A stretch of DNA of 29,787 nt, taken from CAVZKK01 sp964573475 (GTDB lineage: Archaea > Thermoproteota > Bathyarchaeia > Bathyarchaeales > Bathycorpusculaceae). Under the pieces are notes generated by a model. It saw only the letters and a program-made list of their open reading frames with translations. It was not told where the DNA came from and searched no databases. A program made the translations under genes and the position numbers. This document shows, piece after piece, positions 8,521 to 15,980 of the stretch; positions within the stretch are counted from its first letter, which is position 1, and the number at the start of each line of letters is the position of its first letter. The stretch covers positions 1 through 29,787 of the forward strand of contig CAZNJT010000007.1 in the NCBI GenBank assembly GCA_964573475.1, read 5' to 3'.

Positions 8521-9639
8521 TTAACCAGAATGCTTAGTTTGGTCTAGCAGATTAGAGCTATCTTTCGTGTCCATCTTCTGTTTCCTGATTTTATTCCATA
8601 GAGTTTGGCTTCCAATAATTATTAGGGGATAGGAAATGATCCATGTGAGAGAGTATAATTGGCCATAGTAATCATGAAATATTCCCCAATCACCCTTATT
8701 TACAGCAATAACAAAAACGGTGACTATCCTTAGAATGTTAATAAAGTATGTGACTATGGCACCGATCATGAAGTAGATTGTTTTATACGTCAAGGGAATC
8801 GAGCTTTTCTTCAGAAACAACAGAATCGTTGCCGTATAAATTAGAAGACTCTCAATCCCTGCGCATGGCCAAGCTATCCCAAACTGCACAGAACTTCCAT
8901 GCGAATCAGTGACTCTTAAATTTGTCAAGGAGCCGTATACGGGATCATTATCTATGAAGCTTATGGTGGTTCGATATCCCATCAGATTGAGAATATTTGC
9001 TGCAAACATAGTTGTGGGGTGAACAAGAAGCTGAAATGGTGTAAACTTTCCGAATGGATAAACATTGTTTATTATATATAATGTCCCAAATATAACTAAG
9101 AAGAACGTAGAAATTGAGTAATTTTTTAAGCCGCCACGTCCCTGTTCCAGAAAGATTATTAAGGCAAAAAACACTGCAAAAGCCAGATATTCCATTGAAA
9201 GGGGCATCAATTCTGCCCACCCTGGTTTTATATTATACTGTCTAGCTAAATCAATGATCAATATGTTTAATCCGAAATAATTAGAAATCATCACGTAGAT
9301 CGTAGGAAGAAGGAGAGCTATAAGAAAAGCAATGTTTTTGATGGACTTTAGCTTAGGTTCTCTTACCCGAAGCTCTTCCCAACTTAATATAGTTTCTAGA
9401 GAAAAGAGCCAGAGAAAGAATATGTAGCCAACTCTGTTTTCCCATGTTCCTGTCCATACTGGTTCGAAGGTCTTTTGATATAGAGAATATAATATGAGAA
9501 CTGGTATAATAAACGAGATGAGGGGCAGAAGTTTTATCATGTTGCCTTTGTTTCTCTTAATCGTCACCACAAGAATGCTGAATCTGCCTTTAACTGCCTG
9601 AATAATGTCTTGCATCAACGCTTCCCAGCGGCTTTTCAA
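8521..9639 (-). CDS. Archaeosortase/exosortase family transpeptidase
   Basis: This polytopic membrane enzyme should cleave a C-terminal sorting signal from exported proteins and attach them to a lipid or other anchor. The catalytic triad is visible: C259 in WPCAGIESLL, R304 in NILRIVTVF and H322 in FHDYYGQLYS, each in or near a membrane helix. At 372 residues it is longer than minimal archaeosortases because of extra N-terminal helices. The listed start is TTG at 9639; an ATG at 9615 (MQDIIQ...) is equally likely, as neither has a strong ribosome site. No substrate with a tripartite C-terminal signal is encoded in the window. It lies on the opposite strand between two informational operons and close to the glycan genes. 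Confidence 0.88.
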   Translation of the reverse strand: MKSRWEALMQDIIQAVKGRFSILVVTIKRNKGNMIKLLPLISFIIPVLILYSLYQKTFEPVWTGTWENRVGYIFFLWLFSLETILSWEELRVREPKLKSIKNIAFLIALLLPTIYVMISNYFGLNILIIDLARQYNIKPGWAELMPLSMEYLAFAVFFALIIFLEQGRGGLKNYSISTFFLVIFGTLYIINNVYPFGKFTPFQLLVHPTTMFAANILNLMGYRTTISFIDNDPVYGSLTNLRVTDSHGSSVQFGIAWPCAGIESLLIYTATILLFLKKSSIPLTYKTIYFMIGAIVTYFINILRIVTVFVIAVNKGDWGIFHDYYGQLYSLTWIISYPLIIIGSQTLWNKIRKQKMDTKDSSNLLDQTKHSG

Positions 9640-9664
9640 GGCTCAACATAACAACCTATCGCTC

Positions 9665-9674
9665 GTATAAAAAC
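9665..9674 (-). promoter_or_regulatory. TATA box of the archaeosortase gene
   Basis: The minus strand reads GTTTTTATAC, with initiation expected near 9640. That would make the TTG at 9639 leaderless, or give the ATG at 9615 a ~25-base leader. Confidence 0.5.
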
Positions 9675-9760
9675 AATATTGATTCCAGGCAGTTTTGGGG
9701 TTTCTCTTTTAAGCTACTGCGTCCTCAGATTGATTGCCTTTAGCGGGTGGACGTAGCGAA

Positions 9761-9770
9761 AAAGTATAAG
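9761..9770 (+). promoter_or_regulatory. TATA box of the L44e-S27e-aIF2a-Nop10-PAC2 operon
   Basis: AAAGTATAAG, preceded by a purine-rich BRE-like GCGAAA, lies about 45 bases before the GTG of rpl44e. It is the only promoter-like element seen for the five-gene operon. Confidence 0.55.
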
Positions 9771-9811
9771 TGCATGCGTGTTTTCTTTATGCAAAGCTGG
9801 TCGTGGTTTAA

Positions 9812-10087
9812 GTGAATGTTCCCAAAGAAATTAGGAAGTATTGCCCTAGATGTAAGAAGCATGAAATTCACACGGTTACTCTTTACAAGGCTGGAAAACG
9901 GAGAGCCTTGGCTAAAGGCGAGCGCCGTCATGAACGAGAAAAAAAAGGCTATGGTGGGCAGAAGTATTCTATTCAAAAAGAATTTGCAAAGACAACTAAA
10001 AAGCAAACTTTAAAGTTGAAGTGCAAGGTTTGCGGTTACACAAGACATAGAGATGGTATACGATTGAGAAAGTTGGTTATTGCATGA
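9812..10087 (+). CDS. rpl44e: Large-subunit ribosomal protein L44e
   Basis: L44e is a zinc-ribbon protein of the archaeal and eukaryotic 50S/60S subunit near the E site. The two zinc pairs are CPRC near the N-terminus and CKVC near the C-terminus. The basic centre KGERRHEREKKGYGG is the family's most conserved stretch. Length is 91 residues, as usual. The start is GTG, giving the typical N-terminus MNVPKEIRKYCPRC. It leads an operon of translation genes, a known archaeal arrangement. The end overlaps an upstream extension of the next frame, but the S27e start I choose is 16 bases downstream. Confidence 0.95.
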   Translation: MNVPKEIRKYCPRCKKHEIHTVTLYKAGKRRALAKGERRHEREKKGYGGQKYSIQKEFAKTTKKQTLKLKCKVCGYTRHRDGIRLRKLVIA

Positions 10088-10103
10088 AACTGGGGTTATC
10101 GTT

Positions 10104-10301
10104 ATGGCTGAGTGGGAGAAACTAATTCCAAAACCGAGAAGCAGTTTCATTCGAGTGAAATGCCCAAAATGCGGCAACGAACAAATAGTCTACAGCAGCG
10201 CTGTAAACAGAGTTAATTGTAATGTTTGCGGAACCGAACTTGCTGAACCTTCTGGAGGAAAAGCAATAATTAAGGGCGAAATAGTTGCAGTTTTTGAATA
10301 G
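10104..10301 (+). CDS. rps27e: Small-subunit ribosomal protein S27e
   Basis: This 65-residue zinc-ribbon protein belongs to the 30S subunit. The zinc ligands are CPKC and CNVC, in the typical order RVKCPKCGNEQIVYS...VNCNVCGTELAEP, with the family ending GGKAIIKGEIVAVFE. I start at the ATG at 10104 (MAEWEKLIPKP), which gives the normal length. An in-frame TTG 24 bases upstream would add residues not seen in the family. GGGGTT upstream may serve as a weak ribosome site. It lies 16 bases after rpl44e and 2 bases before aif2a. Confidence 0.95.
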   Translation: MAEWEKLIPKPRSSFIRVKCPKCGNEQIVYSSAVNRVNCNVCGTELAEPSGGKAIIKGEIVAVFE

Positions 10302-10303
10302 GG

Positions 10304-11098
10304 ATGAAAATGGCGTTTAAAAAACAGGAATGGCCAGAAGTAGGCGATTTAGTAATAGCCACGATACAGGATGTTACCGACTTTGGTGCTTATGTACAGC
10401 TTGATGAATATGATAAAAGAGGTTTACTGCACATTTCTGAAATATCTTCTTCTTGGATTCGAAACATCCATAATTTTATTCGTGAAGGACAAAAAGTTGT
10501 TTTGAAAGTTTTACGAGTGGACATAGAGAAAGGGCACATAGATGTATCCCTTAGAAGAGTTACAAAAAGAGAAAAAATTGAAAAAATTATGTTTTGGAAA
10601 AGGGAGAGGAAAGCTGAAACTTTACTTCGGGACGTCGCTGAAAAAACTGGTTTATCACTGGACGAGGTTTATGAAAAAGCCGGTGCGCCTATGGACAGGG
10701 AGTACGGGTTGTATGAAGCCTTCGAAAAAGTTGTTAAGGAGGGCGTAGTAGCTTTAACAAAAATAGGTGTACCCGAGGAGCTTGCAACTACTATTGCTGA
10801 GATTGGAAAAGAAAGAATGCGTGTGCCAATGGTTAAGGTGAAAGGCATAGTTGAGCTTCGCTGTATGAAACCTAAGGGAGTGAAAATTATTAAAGAGGCT
10901 TTTTTAAATGCTAAAAAAGCTGAAAAACCTCGAGACGCAAAACTTCGCTTTTATGTTGTTGCCGCACCAAAATACTGCGTTGAAGTTATGGCGGAAAATT
11001 ATAAAGATGCAGAAGCCGTTTTACAGAGGGTTGCCGAAAATGTTGTTTCAAATGTTGCTAAGGCAGGTGGACAAGGCGTTTTTAGGAGAGAAAAATGA
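10304..11098 (+). CDS. Translation initiation factor aIF2, alpha subunit
   Basis: The alpha subunit of the heterotrimer that delivers initiator Met-tRNA to the small subunit. An S1/OB domain comes first (GDLVIATIQDVTDFGAYVQL... RGLLHISEIS, residues about 13-90). A helical domain follows, and then the alpha/beta C-terminal domain that binds aIF2-gamma. The eukaryotic regulatory serine loop corresponds to the region around EISSSWIRN. The length of 264 residues is standard. ATG at 10304 and ATG at 10310 are both possible starts. The gene ends in an ATGA overlap with nop10. The beta and gamma subunits are not in this window. Confidence 0.95.
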   Translation: MKMAFKKQEWPEVGDLVIATIQDVTDFGAYVQLDEYDKRGLLHISEISSSWIRNIHNFIREGQKVVLKVLRVDIEKGHIDVSLRRVTKREKIEKIMFWKRERKAETLLRDVAEKTGLSLDEVYEKAGAPMDREYGLYEAFEKVVKEGVVALTKIGVPEELATTIAEIGKERMRVPMVKVKGIVELRCMKPKGVKIIKEAFLNAKKAEKPRDAKLRFYVVAAPKYCVEVMAENYKDAEAVLQRVAENVVSNVAKAGGQGVFRREK

Positions 11099-11283
11099 TG
11101 GTTTGGCTTTCAAGAAAATGTGAAAAATGTGGAAAATACACATTAAAAAAGGAACAATGTCCATATTGCGGTGGAAAAGTTCGAGTGCCACATCCGCCTA
11201 AATTTTCTCCTGATGATAAGTACCTAATGTATAGGATGGCTTTAAAGAAAGGAGGTCAACTCAGTGAAGGAGACGTTCATTAA
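11095..11283 (+). CDS. nop10: H/ACA ribonucleoprotein protein Nop10
   Basis: Nop10 is a small core protein of the pseudouridylation H/ACA RNP; it supports Cbf5. The zinc ribbon is visible as CEKCGKYTL and CPYCGGK, followed by the conserved basic tail segment VPHPPKFSPDDKYLMYR. Length is 62 residues, as expected. The ATG overlaps the aif2a stop. The 3' end also contains the ribosome site and GTG start of the PAC2 gene, a 20-base gene overlap. Its place beside aIF2-alpha is conserved in archaea. Confidence 0.95.
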   Translation: MMVWLSRKCEKCGKYTLKKEQCPYCGGKVRVPHPPKFSPDDKYLMYRMALKKGGQLSEGDVH

Positions 11284-12037
11284 AGAACTTGTAAAAGCTG
11301 ATTTAAACAATCCTATTTTGATCGGGGGGTTTCCCGGCTTAGGGCTAGTTGGCAAAATTGCTACACGCCATCTAGTTAAACAGTTAAAGGCTGAAAGGTT
11401 CGCCTACCTTTATTCGCCCCATTTTCCCTATTTTGTGCATGTTAACAAGAAAGGAAGTGTTAGGCTTCTACGTGGAACATTTTACTTCTGGAAGAACAAA
11501 AACGGAAAACACGACCTCATATTTTTTACAGGTGACAGCCAAGCACAGACAATCGAGGGGCAGTATGAAATTTCTGACCGTATTCTGGATTTCGCTAAAC
11601 AATACAATGTAAAATTAATTGTTACAATTGGCGGTTACAGAATGGAAGCTAAGGATAAGCCCAAAGTAATTGCAGCTGCGACTAGCTCTGAACTTTTAAA
11701 CAAGGCATTACAAGCCAAAGCCATAATAAGCCCAACGGAAAGCCCGATTGTCGGCACAGCAGGCTTAATTCTGGGTTTAGCCCGTTTTAAGAAAATCGAT
11801 GCTCTTTGTCTCTTAGGCGAAACTCGTGGATATTTACCGGACCCAAAGGCTGCTAAAAGTGTTTTAGAAATTTTGAGAGCAATGTTCAGTCTTGATGTGG
11901 ACTTGACTGGTTTAGACGAGGAAATTGCTAAAGCAGAAAATATAGTTTCACGGTTGCAGAAAATTGAGGAAAAAAGAACCTTGCAAGCTGAGGAGATGCG
12001 GAAAGAGGAAGATAAGAAAGTCACATACATTTCTTAA
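11264..12037 (+). CDS. PAC2 family protein, proteasome assembly chaperone-like
   Basis: The family (COG2047) includes archaeal homologues of eukaryotic proteasome assembly chaperones. GGFPGLGLVGKIATRHLVKQL, then SPHFPYF, then the late IVGTAGLILGLARF and LLGETRGYLPDPKAA are the family landmarks. The C-terminal ~40 residues are highly charged and probably helical. The start is GTG at 11264 with a perfect GGAGGT (11251-11256) seven bases upstream, all inside the nop10 coding region. It closes the translation operon. Whether it acts on the 20S proteasome in this organism is inference from the family. Confidence 0.9.
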   Translation: MKETFIKELVKADLNNPILIGGFPGLGLVGKIATRHLVKQLKAERFAYLYSPHFPYFVHVNKKGSVRLLRGTFYFWKNKNGKHDLIFFTGDSQAQTIEGQYEISDRILDFAKQYNVKLIVTIGGYRMEAKDKPKVIAAATSSELLNKALQAKAIISPTESPIVGTAGLILGLARFKKIDALCLLGETRGYLPDPKAAKSVLEILRAMFSLDVDLTGLDEEIAKAENIVSRLQKIEEKRTLQAEEMRKEEDKKVTYIS

Positions 12038-12055
12038 AGGATGCTAAAGAACCAG

Positions 12056-13135
12056 TTATTCCTCAATTACTTTAACGATCTTTTCGGCAGCATTTCCATC
12101 TCCGTAAGGAGATTTCTCTGGCAATTCCTTTGGATTTTCTAACGTTCTTTCCATGGCTCTCAGTATTTTATGTTTTTCTACGCCAACAACTTCAGCGAAA
12201 CCAGCCTTGACGGCTTCTGGTCTCTCAGTGGAAAGGCGCATAACCAAGACAGGTTTTCGTATGCACGGTGCTGTTGCCTCTTCCTGTATTCCGCCAGAAT
12301 CTGTTACTATCATTTTGCATTTACTCATCAAAACCAAGAAGTCTAGATAACCAAGCGGCGGCAAAATTTCTACGTTTCCAGATTTTCTGATTTTAGCGTA
12401 AATTTTGTTTTGCCGCAGCCTCTTTTTTGTGCGTGGATGCATTGGGTAAACAACAGGTAAAGGGGCTTCTGCAAATGCTTCCATAAAATTTTTGAGAACT
12501 GCGAAGTCATCTACATTTTCTGCTCTATGCGCTGTTGCTAATGCGAATTTTCCAAAGCGAACTTTTTCCAGTATTTTTGACTTCTTCTCCGCTATTGGTA
12601 AGTGCTGAATTACAGCGTCTATAACCGTGTTTCCAGTCACGTAAATTTTTCCCCAGACGTTCTCCCTTTCTAGGTTGTTCTTAGCTGTTTCTGTAGGTGC
12701 AAATAAATAGGTGGATATGTGGTCTGTTAGGCGTCTGTTATGTTCTTCTGGCATGCGCAGGTCAAAGCTTCTCAATCCAGCTTCAACATGTCCCACAGGT
12801 ATTCCAAGCTTGACCCCTGCCAAGGCTGTTGCTAATGTGCCGTTTGTATCTCCTTCCACCAAAACAAGGGCAGGTAACGTCTTCTTTAATAGTTGTTCTA
12901 TGCGAGTTATTATGCGTGCGGTTTGCGTTCCTTGGGAGTAAGCTTTGACCTTGTATCCGTAATCTGGCACTGGAAGGTCAAGTTCATCAATGAATTGTTG
13001 AGACATGTTGTAATCGTAGTGTTGACCACAATGGGTGAAAATTAACGGAATTTTCCTTCTTTTTAAAGCTCTGATGACTGGAGCCATTTTTATTATTTCT
13101 GGGCGAGTGCCGACAACAACCATTACTGTTTTCAT
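12056..13135 (-). CDS. wecB: UDP-N-acetylglucosamine 2-epimerase (non-hydrolysing)
   Basis: It interconverts UDP-GlcNAc and UDP-ManNAc, feeding surface glycan synthesis. It has a GT-B-like fold. The N-terminal VVVGTRPEIIKMAPVIRAL, the central GDTNGTLATAL and GHVEAGLRSFDLRMPEEHNRR (catalytic Asp/Glu/His region) and the late TDSGGIQEEA are all classic WecB motifs. Length is 359 residues, normal. The ATG at 13135 has GAAGG just upstream and a TATA box at 13171-13181. It therefore has its own promoter, although it follows mcm on the same strand. The stop lies 18 bases from the convergent PAC2 stop. No UDP-ManNAc dehydrogenase (WecC) is visible in the window. Confidence 0.93.
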   Translation of the reverse strand: MKTVMVVVGTRPEIIKMAPVIRALKRRKIPLIFTHCGQHYDYNMSQQFIDELDLPVPDYGYKVKAYSQGTQTARIITRIEQLLKKTLPALVLVEGDTNGTLATALAGVKLGIPVGHVEAGLRSFDLRMPEEHNRRLTDHISTYLFAPTETAKNNLERENVWGKIYVTGNTVIDAVIQHLPIAEKKSKILEKVRFGKFALATAHRAENVDDFAVLKNFMEAFAEAPLPVVYPMHPRTKKRLRQNKIYAKIRKSGNVEILPPLGYLDFLVLMSKCKMIVTDSGGIQEEATAPCIRKPVLVMRLSTERPEAVKAGFAEVVGVEKHKILRAMERTLENPKELPEKSPYGDGNAAEKIVKVIEE

Positions 13136-13170
13136 TGAGCCTTCACTGTCTGAAATCTTGTATCCGTGAG

Positions 13171-13181
13171 TGTATTTTTAA
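13171..13181 (-). promoter_or_regulatory. TATA-like box of wecB
   Basis: The minus strand reads TTAAAAATACA in the 67-base gap between mcm and wecB. Predicted initiation near 13148 leaves a ~13-base leader. Confidence 0.4.
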
Positions 13182-13202
13182 CGTTTCTACGGTTTCATAA
13201 TT

Positions 13203-15251
13203 TTAGGTCTTTTTTAGATAACCCTCTTTTGGTTCGTAAATGGTTCCTTCGCGTAGTAATTGTGCGATGAGGCGTTCTGCTTCGCCTATTGGGATTGTAT
13301 ATTTTGTTTCAAGTTCGTTTAAAAGCGCTGTTTTTTCGACAATTCCAGTTTCTTTTTCCATTTCCATTAAGGTTGAAAGGACTGTTTGCAGTTTGTCTCT
13401 TACGCTTTTTGGTTTGCCAGTCATTATAAGGTCTATGTCTATTTTGTATGAGGACATGTCTATTCCAACCTCTTCGAGAGACCTCTTCATTATAGTGATG
13501 GCTGCTTCCGCATCCTCGGTTAAAACTTCTTTTCTGAGGGACGCGCGGGCTCTTGCTTCAGATATGCGGACGAGGGATTCAAGTTGACGTGCAGTTATCG
13601 CAACTGGTGAGCCTTCAGATTCGCTTGCCGAACGCATTGCCAAATAGAAATCTTTGAGACGTTGCACTGCTTCCTGAGTTAAAACGGGTTTAATTCCTTT
13701 AGCATAGCTTATGTATTTTCGTAGCATGTCCGAAGGTATTGGTGGCTCCACTGGACTTAGACCTTTTCTGTGCATTTCAAGGATATGCTCTGACATTTTA
13801 CCATCCGCTTCTTTATTTGGCACATCCCTTAAAACGAAGATTAAGTCGAACCTTGAAAGTATGGTAACGGGCAAGGAAATGTTTTCAGCCACTGTACGAT
13901 GCGGTTCGTACCTTCCCAACGCGGGGTTGGCGGCTGCAAGTATGGCTGTTCTTGCGTTAAGTGTTGCGACGATGCCGCCTTTTGCAACTGAAACTGTATG
14001 TTGTTCCATGGCTTCATGGATGGCAACTCTATCTTCTGGGCGCATTTTATCCATTTCGTCAATGCATGCAATTCCTTTATCAGCTAATACTAGGGCTCCA
14101 GCTTCAAGACTCATTCCACCACCTTTCTCACGTATTACAGCAGCAGTTAAACCAGCAGCAGTTGTGCCGCGTCCAGAAGTATACAATCCACGAGGTGCAA
14201 CCCTTGCCACGTACTGCAACAGCTGAGATTTTGCTGTTCCCGGGTCTCCTATCAAAAGGGCGTTCATTTCTCCTCTTATTGTTATGTCTGGAAGATATTT
14301 AGGCACGCCTCCGAAGAGAAGATACATTATTGACTCCTTAATGTGGTCGTATCCATAAATTGATGGTGCAATCGAGCTCATGAGTTTTCGGTGTATCCAA
14401 GGGTCCTTTGCGAGTTCAAGGATTTTCTTCTCCTCTTCTGGTGATGGAAGCGCTATCTCTGGTTCCTTGCCAAGAACTCCAATTGAGTTAGCATCTACAT
14501 GTAAAACGAATGTGCGAAGCTTTCCCACTCTTGGAAGCGTGGGCGATATTGCGCGAACTGTTCCAACTATGGAAACGTGGTCTCCGGGTCTCGCGATATC
14601 AACTATTTCGCCTCCGATAAGCTTGATGTGTAATGTTCGGGGAAGTTGCCCTGGGGGAAGGTCTTCAGGTCTTTCCTGCATACGAAGGTCTTGGGAATCT
14701 ATGAATGTGGATTCTTCTTGAACAAAGTCGAACAGTCCTTTCGCTCCGCAAGAAGGATTACTGCATACAAAAGGCGCTTTGAGAAATTGGCCTGTTTGGC
14801 TTATTGGTGTTATTTCCCCACATCTTTTGCACTTAAATGCTGCTTTCATAACCATAGGGCGCATGGATGTTGAGCGAACAACAATTCCTTCAACCATGAC
14901 GAGCCTTCCGATGTGGTCTGAGCCGAGTTTCCGTAGTTGCGCAGCTTCCAATAAACGGACGAGTCTGACGGTTACAATTTCTTGTTTGTCGGCTATTTTC
15001 TCGGCATATTCTTGATCTTCTGTCTGAAGTTGTGCATAGGCTGCGTCATTAGCGCGTTTCAAGTACTCGTCTGGTTTTTCTAGAAGTTCCTCAGCAAGTC
15101 TTTGGTCAAAAATCAAAATGTCTTCAAAATCAACTATTAATGACGTTTTACCTGTCACTGCCATTTGTGAAATTCTCTGGCGGTATTTTTCTGTTTTGAA
15201 AAGCTCTTGAAAGCGTTCTTGTGGGTCGATGGTTTCTAATTCTTCTGTCAT
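13203..15251 (-). CDS. mcm: Replicative DNA helicase MCM
   Basis: MCM is the hexameric 3'-5' replicative helicase. In the N-terminal domain the zinc ligands are C141, C144, C163 and C168. The AAA+ core has Walker A GDPGTAKS (about residues 335-342), Walker B CIDEMDKM, sensor 1 AAANPALGRY and the arginine-finger motif LSRFDLIFVLRD. A winged-helix domain ends the protein. I chose the ATG at 15251 (682 residues) because AAGGAGAT lies about 7 bases upstream and the ATGA overlaps the gins23 stop. An in-frame start at 15290 would add 13 residues inside gins23. No intein interrupts the ATPase. Confidence 0.96.
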   Translation of the reverse strand: MTEELETIDPQERFQELFKTEKYRQRISQMAVTGKTSLIVDFEDILIFDQRLAEELLEKPDEYLKRANDAAYAQLQTEDQEYAEKIADKQEIVTVRLVRLLEAAQLRKLGSDHIGRLVMVEGIVVRSTSMRPMVMKAAFKCKRCGEITPISQTGQFLKAPFVCSNPSCGAKGLFDFVQEESTFIDSQDLRMQERPEDLPPGQLPRTLHIKLIGGEIVDIARPGDHVSIVGTVRAISPTLPRVGKLRTFVLHVDANSIGVLGKEPEIALPSPEEEKKILELAKDPWIHRKLMSSIAPSIYGYDHIKESIMYLLFGGVPKYLPDITIRGEMNALLIGDPGTAKSQLLQYVARVAPRGLYTSGRGTTAAGLTAAVIREKGGGMSLEAGALVLADKGIACIDEMDKMRPEDRVAIHEAMEQHTVSVAKGGIVATLNARTAILAAANPALGRYEPHRTVAENISLPVTILSRFDLIFVLRDVPNKEADGKMSEHILEMHRKGLSPVEPPIPSDMLRKYISYAKGIKPVLTQEAVQRLKDFYLAMRSASESEGSPVAITARQLESLVRISEARARASLRKEVLTEDAEAAITIMKRSLEEVGIDMSSYKIDIDLIMTGKPKSVRDKLQTVLSTLMEMEKETGIVEKTALLNELETKYTIPIGEAERLIAQLLREGTIYEPKEGYLKKT

Positions 15252-15817
15252 TCTTCTATCTCCTTGCGTTCCAATATCTGTGTTTTCCATTCATGTATAC
15301 GTTTGTTGAGTTGCTCGTAAAGAAATTTTTCCTCGCTTGTGAAATTTTTTAGTGTTTGTTCTGTTTGAGGTGGAGCCGATGCAAGTGAAACGATTTTCTT
15401 TAATCTCGAATTCACAATGTCTTGCGTTACGTGTCCACTTTTTTCATATTCCCGTAATTTTTCCGGGGCTTTTGAAGCCTCTTCCTTTAGCTCAATAAGG
15501 TATCGCCGAAGTTTTGGATAGAAATTTTCTGGCAGTTTTGATATTTGCCCAGCAGTTTGAACGCGTTCTGTCCACTGGATTTTGTAAAGTTTAGCTGTAT
15601 CCAAACGTTCTTCTTCGCGAAAACGAGCAATTCCAGCCTTTTCAAGCTCTTGGGCTATCCAGAATGGGACTTCATACTCGTTTCCTTCTTCAAAGGGACC
15701 TATATTGAGTCCAGCAAGCTTAATTTCTGTGCAATTTCTATTAGCAATAATTTTTATAAGCGAATGTTCAAAACTGAAGTCCATGTTCCCAATATTCATT
15801 GAAACTGATTTTGACAT
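15248..15817 (-). CDS. GINS complex subunit Gins23 (Psf2/Psf3-like)
   Basis: This is the second GINS subunit, partner of the Gins15 protein encoded at 7957-8505. The 189-residue protein has the small B-type domain first (LAGLNIGPFEEGNEYEVPFWIAQELEKAGIARF). The helical A domain follows (LPENFYPKLRRYLIELKEEA...). This B-then-A order marks the Psf2/Psf3 branch. The ATG has AAAGGGGT about 5 bases upstream, and a TATA box lies at 15861-15870. It overlaps mcm by four bases; a gins23-mcm operon is known from Sulfolobus. Confidence 0.85.
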   Translation of the reverse strand: MSKSVSMNIGNMDFSFEHSLIKIIANRNCTEIKLAGLNIGPFEEGNEYEVPFWIAQELEKAGIARFREEERLDTAKLYKIQWTERVQTAGQISKLPENFYPKLRRYLIELKEEASKAPEKLREYEKSGHVTQDIVNSRLKKIVSLASAPPQTEQTLKNFTSEEKFLYEQLNKRIHEWKTQILERKEIEE

Positions 15818-15860
15818 GCTTACCCCTTTCTCGGCTTTAAAGTTAACCTTGAATAGCAGA

Positions 15861-15870
15861 TATAAAAACA
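15861..15870 (-). promoter_or_regulatory. TATA box of gins23-mcm
   Basis: The minus strand reads TGTTTTTATA, with initiation expected near 15836. The AAAGGGGT ribosome site then falls just before the ATG at 15817. Confidence 0.6.
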
Positions 15871-15964
15871 GCAGTTTAAAAACTTAGATTAAGAGTTTAA
15901 GAAAATTCGAGAACATAATGAAACCTATGGTGTTTAGACAAAAATTGAGGCGTGAAATGGTTTT

Positions 15965-15980
15965 GTTTATGGCCATAAAC
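15965..15980. repeat. Perfect 16-bp palindrome over the GDH1 stop codon
   Basis: GTTTATGG-CCATAAAC is perfectly self-complementary and spans the last codons and the stop of GDH1. On the minus-strand transcript it is followed by a T-rich stretch at about 15936-15942. It could be a weak terminator or mRNA end, or a protein site; chance cannot be excluded. Confidence 0.35.

Noticed and set aside
13711..14226. 171-residue open frame on + opposite mcm
   Set aside because: It lies fully antisense to the conserved MCM ATPase core, has no recognisable domain and no ribosome site. It is a shadow of the coding strand.
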